64,000 bases of DNA from an uncultured Oscillospiraceae bacterium (GTDB lineage: Bacteria; Bacillota; Clostridia; Oscillospirales; Ruminococcaceae), in NCBI GenBank assembly GCA_905197685.1, contig CAJJZS010000003.1:186001-250000 (forward strand), in the 5' to 3' direction. The stretch's first letter is position 1; each line of letters begins with the position of its first letter. Of this stretch, positions 51,659 to 59,627 are shown one piece after another. Position numbers and translations under genes: made by a program. A model generated the notes under the pieces. The model saw only the letters and a program-made list of their open reading frames with translations, was not told the origin of the DNA and made no database searches.

Positions 51659-53227
51659 TCATATCGAATTGCAATAATCAAACAGAGCATTGACCTTTTC
51701 GACAATTCTATACTGCTCAGATAATGGTGGAATAGGCAATAACATTTTTCCTAACGTTTTGCCATTACAGTTTGGTTGCGCTGTTGCAATAGTGCCATTA
51801 CGCAGCTGGCTCCAATACAGTTCACTTTCCATGAAAAATTTCAAATATTGAGGGCATAGCCATTGGCTGTATCTGGTTCTGATTAAGTATCCTGCATAGA
51901 TTGCTTCTTCAGGAACTTCTTGTACAAGATACGACTTCCCAACAGTTCCTCCTGTTCTTGCAAACAAAATGTCATTTGGTTGCAGAAGGTAGGTGCTAAT
52001 TTCATTTTCCTTTATATCACAGTAAGGAACTGTTTCCCACAATACAGAATTGTCTTGGATATCACTAATACGAATCATTTTGATTCGACCACAATCTTTT
52101 GCAGGAGCATTATATCCGTACTGAATTGATTGGGATATATTGCCCCAACGCTCCCATACCCAACTATCCGGAATGTCAAATGGTATCTCATCATCAATAC
52201 AACGCTCGATTCCGTCCAACTTCTCATAATGAGAATTATCCCTTCTGAAAATGACGGACTCATGCTTATCTTTTTTGATTTTACCTTCAGAAATTAACTT
52301 TTGTTTTTCCGCACGAATGCGTTCCAGAAGAACAGATGCTGGTTCATCGTTTTGGTCTTGTGGTACAAGTTTGCCTTGAACGGCTTCTTGGAGAATGGAT
52401 TTTTTAAGTTGCTCTGGGAAGATATTGTTCAAATGTTTTGATTTTGAATAGGCTGTGCCATATTCAATTATATGAGCCATAATCGCATTAAGTTTTTCAA
52501 CAATGCGAATTTGCTCATGCGCTGGAGGAATTGGTACAAGCATATTTCCCAGTGTTTTTCCGTTGCAATTGGGCTGTGCGGTGGCAATAGTGCCTTCTCG
52601 TAATTGCGACCAATATAACTCGCTTTCCATAAAGTATTTCAAATATTGCGGACATAACTGGTCACTATATCTGGTTCTAATTAAGTAACCCGCATAAATA
52701 GCTTCTTCTGGAACTTCTTGTACAAGATAAGATTTTCCAACCGTTCCTCCTGTTCTTGCAAACAGAATATCATTGGGTTTCAGAAGGTACGCATCAATTT
52801 CTTCTTCTTTTATGTCGCAGTAAGGAACTGTTTCCCACATTACAGAATTATCCTGAATATCACTAATGCGAACCATCTTTATTCGTCCATTTTCTTGTGC
52901 TGGTGCATTGTAGCCATACTGAATAGATTCCGACAATGTTCCCCAACGTACCCATTCCCAACTCTCCGGAATCTCAAACGGCACCTCATCAGCAATGCAA
53001 ACCGGTTCATTCTTGCCAACTTTCTCATAAGGCAAATTATCGGCACCACGGAAGATATATGAAGGGTTCTTTTCTTTTTTAATTTTTCCCTCCTTAATGA
53101 GTTGTTCCTTTTCTTTTCTGATTCTTTCAAGCAATACAGAAGCCGGTTCGTCATTTGGGTCTTGCGGAACGAGCTGGCCCTGAACAGCCATCTGCAATAT
53201 TGAATTTTTCAGCTGTTGTCCGGTCAT
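51659..53227 (-). CDS. hsdS: Type I restriction-modification specificity subunit (expressed copy)
   Basis: 522 residues. N-terminal helix (MTGQQLKNSILQMAVQGQLV), TRD1 (about residues 100-245), central conserved helix (KKSILQEAVQGKLV), TRD2 (about 365-510) and C-terminal end. TRD1 and TRD2 are strikingly alike: roughly 20 differences in 150 aligned residues by eye, with many more synonymous DNA differences. HsdS holds two HsdM and determines the split DNA target. It starts one base inside the hsdM stop codon, so it is translationally coupled. Confidence 0.94.
   Translation of the reverse strand: MTGQQLKNSILQMAVQGQLVPQDPNDEPASVLLERIRKEKEQLIKEGKIKKEKNPSYIFRGADNLPYEKVGKNEPVCIADEVPFEIPESWEWVRWGTLSESIQYGYNAPAQENGRIKMVRISDIQDNSVMWETVPYCDIKEEEIDAYLLKPNDILFARTGGTVGKSYLVQEVPEEAIYAGYLIRTRYSDQLCPQYLKYFMESELYWSQLREGTIATAQPNCNGKTLGNMLVPIPPAHEQIRIVEKLNAIMAHIIEYGTAYSKSKHLNNIFPEQLKKSILQEAVQGKLVPQDQNDEPASVLLERIRAEKQKLISEGKIKKDKHESVIFRRDNSHYEKLDGIERCIDDEIPFDIPDSWVWERWGNISQSIQYGYNAPAKDCGRIKMIRISDIQDNSVLWETVPYCDIKENEISTYLLQPNDILFARTGGTVGKSYLVQEVPEEAIYAGYLIRTRYSQWLCPQYLKFFMESELYWSQLRNGTIATAQPNCNGKTLGKMLLPIPPLSEQYRIVEKVNALFDYCNSI
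52224..52258 (-). repeat. Inverted repeat IR2, copy in expressed hsdS
   Basis: Reverse complement of 49540-49574, 35 of 35 bases. Lies between TRD1 and TRD2. Confidence 0.88.
53016..53043 (-). repeat. Inverted repeat IR1, copy in expressed hsdS
   Basis: Reverse complement of 48764-48791, 28 of 28 bases. Lies about 60 codons into hsdS, before TRD1. Confidence 0.88.
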
Positions 53228-54708
53228 TATTCTTCCTCCAAGTCAATTCCCAAGATTTCTGTAATTTGTGCCAAGATGCGGTCAATATCAGCATTCAGGC
53301 TTGCTCGTTTTTCCTGATACTGCTGAATCAACTCTTTGGGAGGGAGGATTTCTTCTTCCTCATGAGGATAACCGCAAAGGTCAATATTGTAATTTCTGGC
53401 AGCAATCTCATCAACCGTAAATTTCTTTGCTTTATCAAAGCCGTCTACATTGATTTCTTCTCTGTTATCCCACCAATCCATCGCTGGAGTAAAGTGCTTA
53501 AGTTCCATTGGTTTGGTCTTTGAGAAATTTTTGTATCCTTCCGGCATATCCAAACGATAAAACCAAGTTTCCTCTGTTGGCTTTGTATGATCAAAGAACA
53601 GAATGTTGGTAGTAATAGATGTGTATGGAGCAAATACACTGTGTGGCATACGGATTACAGTATGCAGATTGAACTCAGAAAACAGCTTCTTCTTGATAGC
53701 AACTTTTGCATTATCAGTACCAAACAGAAAACCATCTGGCAGGATAACAGCTGCACGACCATTCTTTTTCAAACGGTACATGATAACAGACATAAAGAGG
53801 TCTGCGGTTTCGCTGCTTGCTAAGTCTGCTGGGAAGTGGTTCTTGACTTCGGTTTTTTCATTACCACCATACGGAGGATTCATCAGGATAACATCAAACT
53901 GGTCATCCTGTGTGTAGTCCAGAACATCTTTCAGCAAAGAGTTGTCATGGTAGATTTTCGGCACATCAATTCCATGCAACAGCATATTTGTGATGCACAG
54001 CATATAAGGGAACTGCTTTTTCTCGATACCGTAAATTGATGCATCATAAGCCGACTGATCTTCGGTAGTTTCGATTTTAGTAGCAAGTTCTTTCAGCCAG
54101 CTTGTAAGGAAGCCACCAGTGCCACAGGCAAAATCTGCAACCTGTTCGCCAATCTGCGGATTGATCATCTTTGCCATAAAATCAGTCACGGCACGAGGAG
54201 TATAGAACTCACCAGAGGAACCTGCACTTTGCAGTTCCTTCAAAATGGTTTCATAGATTTCACCGAAAGCATGGCTCTCCTCATAGTCTCCAAGGTCGAG
54301 ATCATCAATAACATTGATAACCTGACGAAGCAACACACCATCTTTCATATACTGATTGGCATCGGCAAAAGTGGTCTGCACGATAGCTTTTTTAATTGGG
54401 GTAGACACATCAACAGGGAGTTTTTTCAGAGTTGGGAACAAAGTGTTATTCACAAAGTTCAGCAACTTATCGCCTGTTAAAGCAGTACCGGTATGGTCAT
54501 CAACAGCCCAGTTCTGCCAACGGCATTCTTCTGGAATGATGGAAACATACTCTTCATCGTCCCATTCCCAATCCTGCTCTTTAGCATCATATACTTTCAG
54601 AAAGAGCATCCATGCAATCTGCTCAATACGCTGGGCATCTCCATTGATACCTGCATCGTTGCGCATGATATCACGGAGCCTTTTTACAAATCCTGATAAA
54701 TTACTCAT
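53227..54708 (-). CDS. hsdM: Type I restriction-modification DNA methyltransferase subunit
   Basis: 493 residues. An N-terminal helical HsdM domain is followed by the N6-adenine methylase domain with SAM-binding motif I ADFACGTGGFLT (191-202) and catalytic NPPY (277-280). It methylates adenine at the site chosen by HsdS, and takes part in both modification and restriction complexes. It lies 3 bases after hsdR and overlaps hsdS by one base, an hsdR-hsdM-hsdS order. Confidence 0.96.
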   Translation of the reverse strand: MSNLSGFVKRLRDIMRNDAGINGDAQRIEQIAWMLFLKVYDAKEQDWEWDDEEYVSIIPEECRWQNWAVDDHTGTALTGDKLLNFVNNTLFPTLKKLPVDVSTPIKKAIVQTTFADANQYMKDGVLLRQVINVIDDLDLGDYEESHAFGEIYETILKELQSAGSSGEFYTPRAVTDFMAKMINPQIGEQVADFACGTGGFLTSWLKELATKIETTEDQSAYDASIYGIEKKQFPYMLCITNMLLHGIDVPKIYHDNSLLKDVLDYTQDDQFDVILMNPPYGGNEKTEVKNHFPADLASSETADLFMSVIMYRLKKNGRAAVILPDGFLFGTDNAKVAIKKKLFSEFNLHTVIRMPHSVFAPYTSITTNILFFDHTKPTEETWFYRLDMPEGYKNFSKTKPMELKHFTPAMDWWDNREEINVDGFDKAKKFTVDEIAARNYNIDLCGYPHEEEEILPPKELIQQYQEKRASLNADIDRILAQITEILGIDLEEE

Positions 54709-54711
54709 AGT

Positions 54712-57045
54712 TTATACCGCCTCTTCTGAATAAATTGCTTCTTCAAGTTCCTTAACTGCTTGCATATATCCTGACTTCCCACCGAAATAACCGGCAATCT
54801 TTGCAGGTTTTCCAAGCTTTAGGAACGGATCAAGTTTTAGAATCTCTGTCTTTTCTATCTCATAAATACCCGTGTTCATATACTTATCGAGAAGTGCTTC
54901 CAGTACCTCCCTTGCAACACCACTGTATTTACTAAGAAAATCACGCTTTTTCACATTGTTAGCTCTTTCTTTGCGGGTCAATGGCTTTTTATCAAAAGCC
55001 ACATGACAGATAAAGTCGAAGTCATCTACATCAACCATGTTTTGATCTGCTTTCATCAATTCAAGGTCAATGCCACGCTCCAAAAGCATTTCTCTGATTT
55101 TTTCCTTTTTTTCTTCCTTCGACCACTGGCGGATAAAATTATCCAAAGATGCATATTCACCACGAATATTCTCTTTCGTGTAATCGACAATGCTTTCCTT
55201 GCGGAGCAGTTTGCCATTTGCATCATAAACAGAAACCGTTTTATGAATAATTTCTACCTTGCAGCCATCACGACCAACAACCGGCTTTACAGCTGGAGGA
55301 TTAGGCGGTATAGGCGGGTCAACTGGGCCATCACCATTCGGAGACGGTGTATGACCACCTGGAGTGAATCCCGGATCAATCATAATTGGGCCATCCCAAT
55401 CAGGATCTGCAAACAGCCTGCTGACATTACGGAAGTCCATAACCACAAAATGTGTTTTACCTTCCTTTTCACGCAGTCTGGTTCCTCGTCCAATAATCTG
55501 CTTAAACTCAGTCATAGAACCAATCATTTCATCCAGAACAATCAGCTTTGTCATCTTACAATCTGCACCGGTAGATAGTAGTTTAGATGTGGTCGCAATA
55601 ACCGGATAAGGTGCAGAAACGGAAATGAAGTAATCCAGTTTCTTTTTGCCGTAATCATCACTGCCGGTAATACGCACAACATAGTCAGGGTTCTCTTTTA
55701 CCATATCAGAGTTCAGATTAACCAATGCCTGACGCATACGCTCCGCAGCATCTTCTGTGGCACAGAACACGATGGTTTTCGCCATTCGGTCTGTGCTTTT
55801 CAGGTAGCGGGTGATTTCAGAAGCAACCTGATGAATGCGATCTTCGATAATGATGTTATAATCGTAGTCGCTGTTGGTATAGATGCGATCTTCAATTTCA
55901 TTACCGTAAATATCTCTTTGCCCCTTGCGAGGACGCCAGCCATCACCAATATCGGTCATAATATTGATAACTTTGAACGGCGCAAGGAAGCCATCTTCGA
56001 TACCTTCTTTCAGGCTGTACATATAGATAGGCTCGCCAAAGTAACTCAGGTTGGAGATATATTTGGTTTCCTTTGGAGTTGCAGTCATACCAATCTGGGT
56101 AGCAGAATTGAAATATTCCAAAATTCTGCGCCAACGGCTTTCCTCTTTCGCAGATCCACGATGACACTCATCTACGATAATGAGATCAAAGAAATCCGGG
56201 GTAAACAGTTCGCTGAAATGTTCCTTATCATCCTCACCAACCAGTTGCTGATACAGAGAGAAATATACCTCGTGGGAAGTAATGGTACTCTTATCATCCT
56301 TGGCAACATTAATTTTATGAATAACCTTTTCCAGCGGAGCAAAGTCCTGCTGAATGGACTGATCCACAAGAATATTACGGTCAGCAAGGTAAAGTATCTT
56401 TCGCTTCAAACCGCTTTGCAGCATACGGTAAACGATCTGGAAAGCAGTATAGGTTTTTCCCGTACCGGTAGCCATAACAAGTAATAATCGGTTCTGACCT
56501 CTTGCAATGGCATCTACGGTTCTATTGATAGCAATACGTTGATAGTAACGAGGAGGGTATGTATTCTGGCTGCTATAATAAGGTTGCTCAATTACCATTT
56601 CCTGTGCCGGTGTCATTCCAGACTCATGCTTGAAGCGGGCAACCAGTTCGGCTTCTGTTGGGAATTCATCCAGACCGAACTGACGTTCTTTTCCGGTAAG
56701 GAAATCATGCTCAGCAAAACCATCACCATTAGAGCTATAGGCAAACGGAAGATCAAGCATCTGAGCATAGGTCATGGCCTGCTGTAAACCATGTGAAATA
56801 CTGTGCTTGTTGTCCTTTGCTTCAATAATAGCAATCGGGTTATTTGCGTTCAGATACAGAATATAGTCTGCACGCTTTGGCTTTTCACGGAACACAAAGT
56901 TACCCTTCAGGTTTATTTTACCATCTGTAACCTGTGTCTCCATGGTAATTTTGCCTCTATCCCATTTGGAAGTAATAGCAGGGGTAATATACTGCAATTT
57001 GATATCTTCTTCAGACATTTCTTTTTTCGATAAAATTGTACTCAT
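54712..57045 (-). CDS. hsdR: Type I restriction enzyme motor/nuclease subunit (EcoEI-like)
   Basis: 777 residues. The N-terminal nuclease has the D60...E75-x-K77 motif (RADYILYL, IAIIEAKD). The SF2 translocase has Walker A ATGTGKT (192-198), DECH (292-295), GMTATP and QIIGRGTR. A Pro/Gly-rich linker (GGHTPSPNGDGPVDPPIPP) leads to the EcoEI-type C-terminal domain. It cuts unmodified DNA after translocation. It is 18 bases downstream of a small XRE gene in the same operon. Confidence 0.95.
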   Translation of the reverse strand: MSTILSKKEMSEEDIKLQYITPAITSKWDRGKITMETQVTDGKINLKGNFVFREKPKRADYILYLNANNPIAIIEAKDNKHSISHGLQQAMTYAQMLDLPFAYSSNGDGFAEHDFLTGKERQFGLDEFPTEAELVARFKHESGMTPAQEMVIEQPYYSSQNTYPPRYYQRIAINRTVDAIARGQNRLLLVMATGTGKTYTAFQIVYRMLQSGLKRKILYLADRNILVDQSIQQDFAPLEKVIHKINVAKDDKSTITSHEVYFSLYQQLVGEDDKEHFSELFTPDFFDLIIVDECHRGSAKEESRWRRILEYFNSATQIGMTATPKETKYISNLSYFGEPIYMYSLKEGIEDGFLAPFKVINIMTDIGDGWRPRKGQRDIYGNEIEDRIYTNSDYDYNIIIEDRIHQVASEITRYLKSTDRMAKTIVFCATEDAAERMRQALVNLNSDMVKENPDYVVRITGSDDYGKKKLDYFISVSAPYPVIATTSKLLSTGADCKMTKLIVLDEMIGSMTEFKQIIGRGTRLREKEGKTHFVVMDFRNVSRLFADPDWDGPIMIDPGFTPGGHTPSPNGDGPVDPPIPPNPPAVKPVVGRDGCKVEIIHKTVSVYDANGKLLRKESIVDYTKENIRGEYASLDNFIRQWSKEEKKEKIREMLLERGIDLELMKADQNMVDVDDFDFICHVAFDKKPLTRKERANNVKKRDFLSKYSGVAREVLEALLDKYMNTGIYEIEKTEILKLDPFLKLGKPAKIAGYFGGKSGYMQAVKELEEAIYSEEAV

Positions 57046-57063
57046 TTGTATATCCTCCTCCCA

Positions 57064-57276
57064 CTAACTGTTGCTATCTGGAACAATTTCCAATATATCA
57101 TCAATAGAACAATTTAATACTCCACATATTTTAACTAAGACCTCTACTCGAACATCTTCATTTTTCCCCAGTTTTGCCATGGCATTTGTGCTAATTTTGG
57201 CTGCCTTGATAAGCTCCGTTTTGCTCATCCCACGATCAATAAGAATTTTCCATAATTTATTATAACAAACAGCCAT
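57064..57276 (-). CDS. Small XRE family regulator of the hsd operon
   Basis: 70 residues, essentially one helix-turn-helix (NKLWKILIDRGMSKTELIKA, then AKISTNAMAKLGKNEDVRVE). It is first in the operon XRE-hsdR-hsdM-hsdS, like the controller-type regulators that delay restriction when an RM system enters a new host, an inference from position. The ATG at 57276 has CAGGAGG 8 bases upstream. Confidence 0.87.
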   Translation of the reverse strand: MAVCYNKLWKILIDRGMSKTELIKAAKISTNAMAKLGKNEDVRVEVLVKICGVLNCSIDDILEIVPDSNS

Positions 57277-57624
57277 GTTATTACCTCCTGCCAGCATAAC
57301 TTCTCATAATTTTGTGTTATAAGAACATTATAACATTATTTTTTCAAATTTCAATTTCAGATTGTAATTCTCAATCATTGAAAGGAAAGAGATTGTTTAT
57401 CTAATCTTGTCGTATTTTTTTCCAGAAAATCGGAAGAAAGGAAAGGATCGGTATTACTATAATCAGTATTATTAATATCAGTATTATTACATTGTGCTTT
57501 TGACAACTCAAGAATTGTGATTACGATAAGTCCAGAATTGTCCTTTTGACAACTCAAGAACTATTTTTCCACCAAAGAAGAAAGGCTGACCTCATCAGCC
57601 AGCCTTTAATGTAGAATATTCAGT
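57277..57624. other. Intergenic region upstream of the hsd operon with direct repeats
   Basis: 348 bases without a supported gene. They contain an 18-base direct repeat (CTTTTGACAACTCAAGAA at 57497-57514 and 57543-57560), A/T-rich ATCAGTATTATTA repeats near 57463-57488, and the TnpV terminator (57581-57607). The hsd promoter must lie near 57300-57360 but I cannot place it firmly. Confidence 0.6.
57581..57607 (-). terminator. Terminator after TnpV
   Basis: AAAGGCTG (57581-57588) pairs with CAGCCTTT (57600-57607). On the minus strand it is followed by a T-rich tail. Confidence 0.7.
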
Positions 57625-57975
57625 TCAACAACAAATCAGCTCTGCAACGATGATTTCTTCTGCCTGCGCTCTTATCCCATTCATATGCCTGACCCAAGAA
57701 AGCTGTTCTTTTTCTTTATCTGGAGCTGGATTTATCTCTAAAAGCTCTGCTGTCAACTGCTTCATTCTGTGATGTGCGGTTTCGTCAATCTCCCAAAGAT
57801 GCGGAAATAACTTCTCCGTCAAAATCAAATCATTCAATAGCACCTGATTGTTTTCCTCAAGAAATGCCCTACGCATCCTGCCATATTTTCCGAGTATCTG
57901 TGTTTCTGCATTTACTAATCTGATGTCAGGGATAAAGTAGTCCCCACATTGAATATGGGTTAAATTCTGCACCAT
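57625..57975 (-). CDS. TnpV-like transposon protein
   Basis: 116 residues matching TnpV of Tn4451-type elements: LTHIQCGDYFIPDIRLV, then GKYGRMRRAFL, LFPHLWEIDETA and the end WVRHMNGIRAQAEEIIVAEL. Its function is unknown. It marks the right end of the element opposite TnpX/TnpW. The ATG at 57975 follows GGAGGT. A hairpin with arms GAGCGATAC/GTATCGCTC lies just outside it (about 58058-58093). Confidence 0.85.
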   Translation of the reverse strand: MVQNLTHIQCGDYFIPDIRLVNAETQILGKYGRMRRAFLEENNQVLLNDLILTEKLFPHLWEIDETAHHRMKQLTAELLEINPAPDKEKEQLSWVRHMNGIRAQAEEIIVAELICC

Positions 57976-58150
57976 AATAGTACCTCCAATCAATTTTATT
58001 TGCATTTTGATTGTACCTAAATGAAAAGAAAAAGTGAAGTTTGTCACATACGCAAATGAGCGATACCTGGTCGTTCAAACCAAGTATCGCTCATTCTCTT
58101 TTTCTAACCTCAACTGCCAGATGCCGTAGCCATAGAAAATTTGTTGCTTC

Positions 58151-58187
58151 CTGTTTTATGGGCACCCAGCATTACGGGAAGGTTTTT
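58151..58187 (-). repeat. Right terminal inverted repeat of the TnpX-type element
   Basis: CTGTTTTATGGGCA (58151-58164), nine unmatched bases, ACGGGAAGGTTTTT (58174-58187), the inverse of the left end at 45543-45579. Confidence 0.8.
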
Positions 58188-58212
58188 TTATGTAATTCTT
58201 AGGTTCGATTCT

Positions 58213-58218
58213 TATAAT
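58213..58218 (+). promoter_or_regulatory. Candidate -10 for the VTC/DUF4956/CotH operon
   Basis: A consensus TATAAT lies 25 bases outside the element's right end. No acceptable -35 is in host sequence, and its -35 position would fall at 58190-58195, at the element junction. Confidence 0.45.
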
Positions 58219-58245
58219 GAAAGTGTAGAAAGGAGATGGTATTGA

Positions 58246-58917
58246 TTGCAATTTCGACATGAAGTAAAACATGAAATCAGCAATCACGATCTGTTAGTTT
58301 TGCGACAAAGGCTGAAAATGGTTATGAAACCGGATTGCCATGCTGTGAATGGGAAATATGAAATACGCAGTTTGTATTTTGATACGCCGAATGACAAAGC
58401 TCTGCGTGAAAAACTGGATGGGGTTATTACTCGAGAAAAATATCGTATTCGTTTGTATAATAACAATCCGTCTACCATTCATTTAGAACTGAAGTTTAAG
58501 CATATTGGACTCGGTTACAAAAATACGGCGTTCTTAACTCCGGAGCAAGCTCAAGCGATAGTTGACGGTGATGTAGAGTGGATGTCTTATAGTACAAATA
58601 AAGTGATTCTTGATTTTTACACACACATTTGCAACGAGAGGATGAAAGCAAAGGTAATTGTGGATTATGTTCGGGAGCCGTTTGTGTTTGCGCCGGGAAA
58701 TGTTCGGGTTACGTTGGATTATGGAATTCGCACCGGGATGAGCTGCACAGATTTTTTGAATCCCGGTTGTGTGACTGTCCCGATTCAGAATTCTCCCTGT
58801 ATTCTCGAAGTAAAGTGGGACAATTTCCTGCCCGATATCATTCGTGATGCAGTTCAGCTTGGTTACAGGTATAATGCTGCTTTTTCCAAATATGCCGCTA
58901 GCCGAATGTATGACTAA
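58246..58917 (+). CDS. VTC-domain polyphosphate polymerase-like protein
   Basis: 223 residues of the VTC/CYTH triphosphate-tunnel fold: FRHEVKHEIS at the N-terminus, YEIRSLYFDTPND, KYRIRLYNN, HLELKFKH, KVIVDYVREPF, and LEVKWDNFLPD. These basic and acidic strand residues line the tunnel that builds polyphosphate from nucleotide in yeast Vtc4. Bacterial members next to DUF4956 and CotH are of unproven substrate. The start is TTG at 58246 with AGGAG 10 bases upstream. First of a three-gene operon. Confidence 0.88.
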   Translation: MQFRHEVKHEISNHDLLVLRQRLKMVMKPDCHAVNGKYEIRSLYFDTPNDKALREKLDGVITREKYRIRLYNNNPSTIHLELKFKHIGLGYKNTAFLTPEQAQAIVDGDVEWMSYSTNKVILDFYTHICNERMKAKVIVDYVREPFVFAPGNVRVTLDYGIRTGMSCTDFLNPGCVTVPIQNSPCILEVKWDNFLPDIIRDAVQLGYRYNAAFSKYAASRMYD

Positions 58918-58950
58918 AAAACAGAAGATAAGAAAAGGAGAACTTAAATA

Positions 58951-59622
58951 ATGACTTTTAACGATATTTTTAAATCCAGTTTTCTGGAAAATGTGTCATC
59001 TATCAGTGTGATAGATATGCTGCTGACCATAGTGCTTTCCTTTGGGATTGGTTTGTTTATCTTTCTTATTTACAAAAAGACCTACCGCGGAGTAATGTAT
59101 TCTGCCGGATTTGGTACCACCCTGATTGCCCTGACAATGATTACATCTATTGTCATTTTGGCAGTTACATCCAACGTGGTTCTTTCCCTCGGTATGGTCG
59201 GCGCGCTGTCCATCGTGCGTTTTCGTACCGCAATCAAGGACCCACTGGATATTGCTTTTTTGTTTTGGTCGATCGGCGCAGGCATTGTTCTTGCAGCAGG
59301 CATGATACCGCTGGCAGTTATTGGCAGCGTTTGCATCGGTTTGATTCTGCTGGTATTTGTCAATCAGAAGCCTCATACCCATCCGTATATGGTGGTTCTC
59401 AACTGTACTGACCACGATGCAGAGATAAAAGCCAGAGAATTTCTGACTAAGAATGTAACCCGTACTTCGGTCAAAAGCAAGTCTGCCGTAAAGGGTGCGA
59501 TTGAAATGAACATTGAAGTTCGTCTGAAAGAAGATGATACTGACTTTATCAATATTCTGTCTGAAATGCCCGGAGTAAACAGTGCGGTAATCGTTTCCTA
59601 TAATGGCAATTACATGGGGTAA
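58951..59622 (+). CDS. DUF4956 family membrane protein
   Basis: 223 residues with four membrane helices in the first 145 residues, with MVGALSIVRFRTAIKDPLD and a WSIGAGIVLAAGM helix, and a cytoplasmic ferredoxin-like C-terminal domain. The VRFRTAIK segment is the family mark. It always travels with VTC and CotH-like genes. It may be a channel or sensor of their product, which is inference. AAGGAGAAC precedes the ATG, and it is followed after 5 bases by cotH. Confidence 0.85.
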   Translation: MTFNDIFKSSFLENVSSISVIDMLLTIVLSFGIGLFIFLIYKKTYRGVMYSAGFGTTLIALTMITSIVILAVTSNVVLSLGMVGALSIVRFRTAIKDPLDIAFLFWSIGAGIVLAAGMIPLAVIGSVCIGLILLVFVNQKPHTHPYMVVLNCTDHDAEIKAREFLTKNVTRTSVKSKSAVKGAIEMNIEVRLKEDDTDFINILSEMPGVNSAVIVSYNGNYMG

Positions 59623-59627
59623 GGAGT

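Larger units (their letters stand above)
48764..53043. other. Predicted invertible hsdS segment
   Basis: Outer inverted repeats of 28 exact bases (48764-48791 and 53016-53043) bracket silent cassettes, a tyrosine recombinase and most of the expressed hsdS. Inner repeats of 35 exact bases (49540-49574 and 52224-52258) lie in the conserved central region. Recombination at the outer pair swaps both recognition domains, and at the inner pair only the second. Confidence 0.82.
45543..58187. mobile_element. Tn4451-like (TnpX/TnpW/TnpV) element carrying a phase-variable type I RM locus
   Basis: About 12.6 kb bounded by 37-bp imperfect terminal inverted repeats. TnpX-like recombinase and TnpW-like protein lie at the left end, TnpV at the right. 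The cargo is an XRE regulator, hsdR, hsdM, hsdS, silent hsdS cassettes and a tyrosine recombinase. It has no relaxase and no conjugation genes, so it is a transposon rather than a conjugative element. It separates a histidine kinase from the VTC/DUF4956/CotH genes. Confidence 0.83.
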
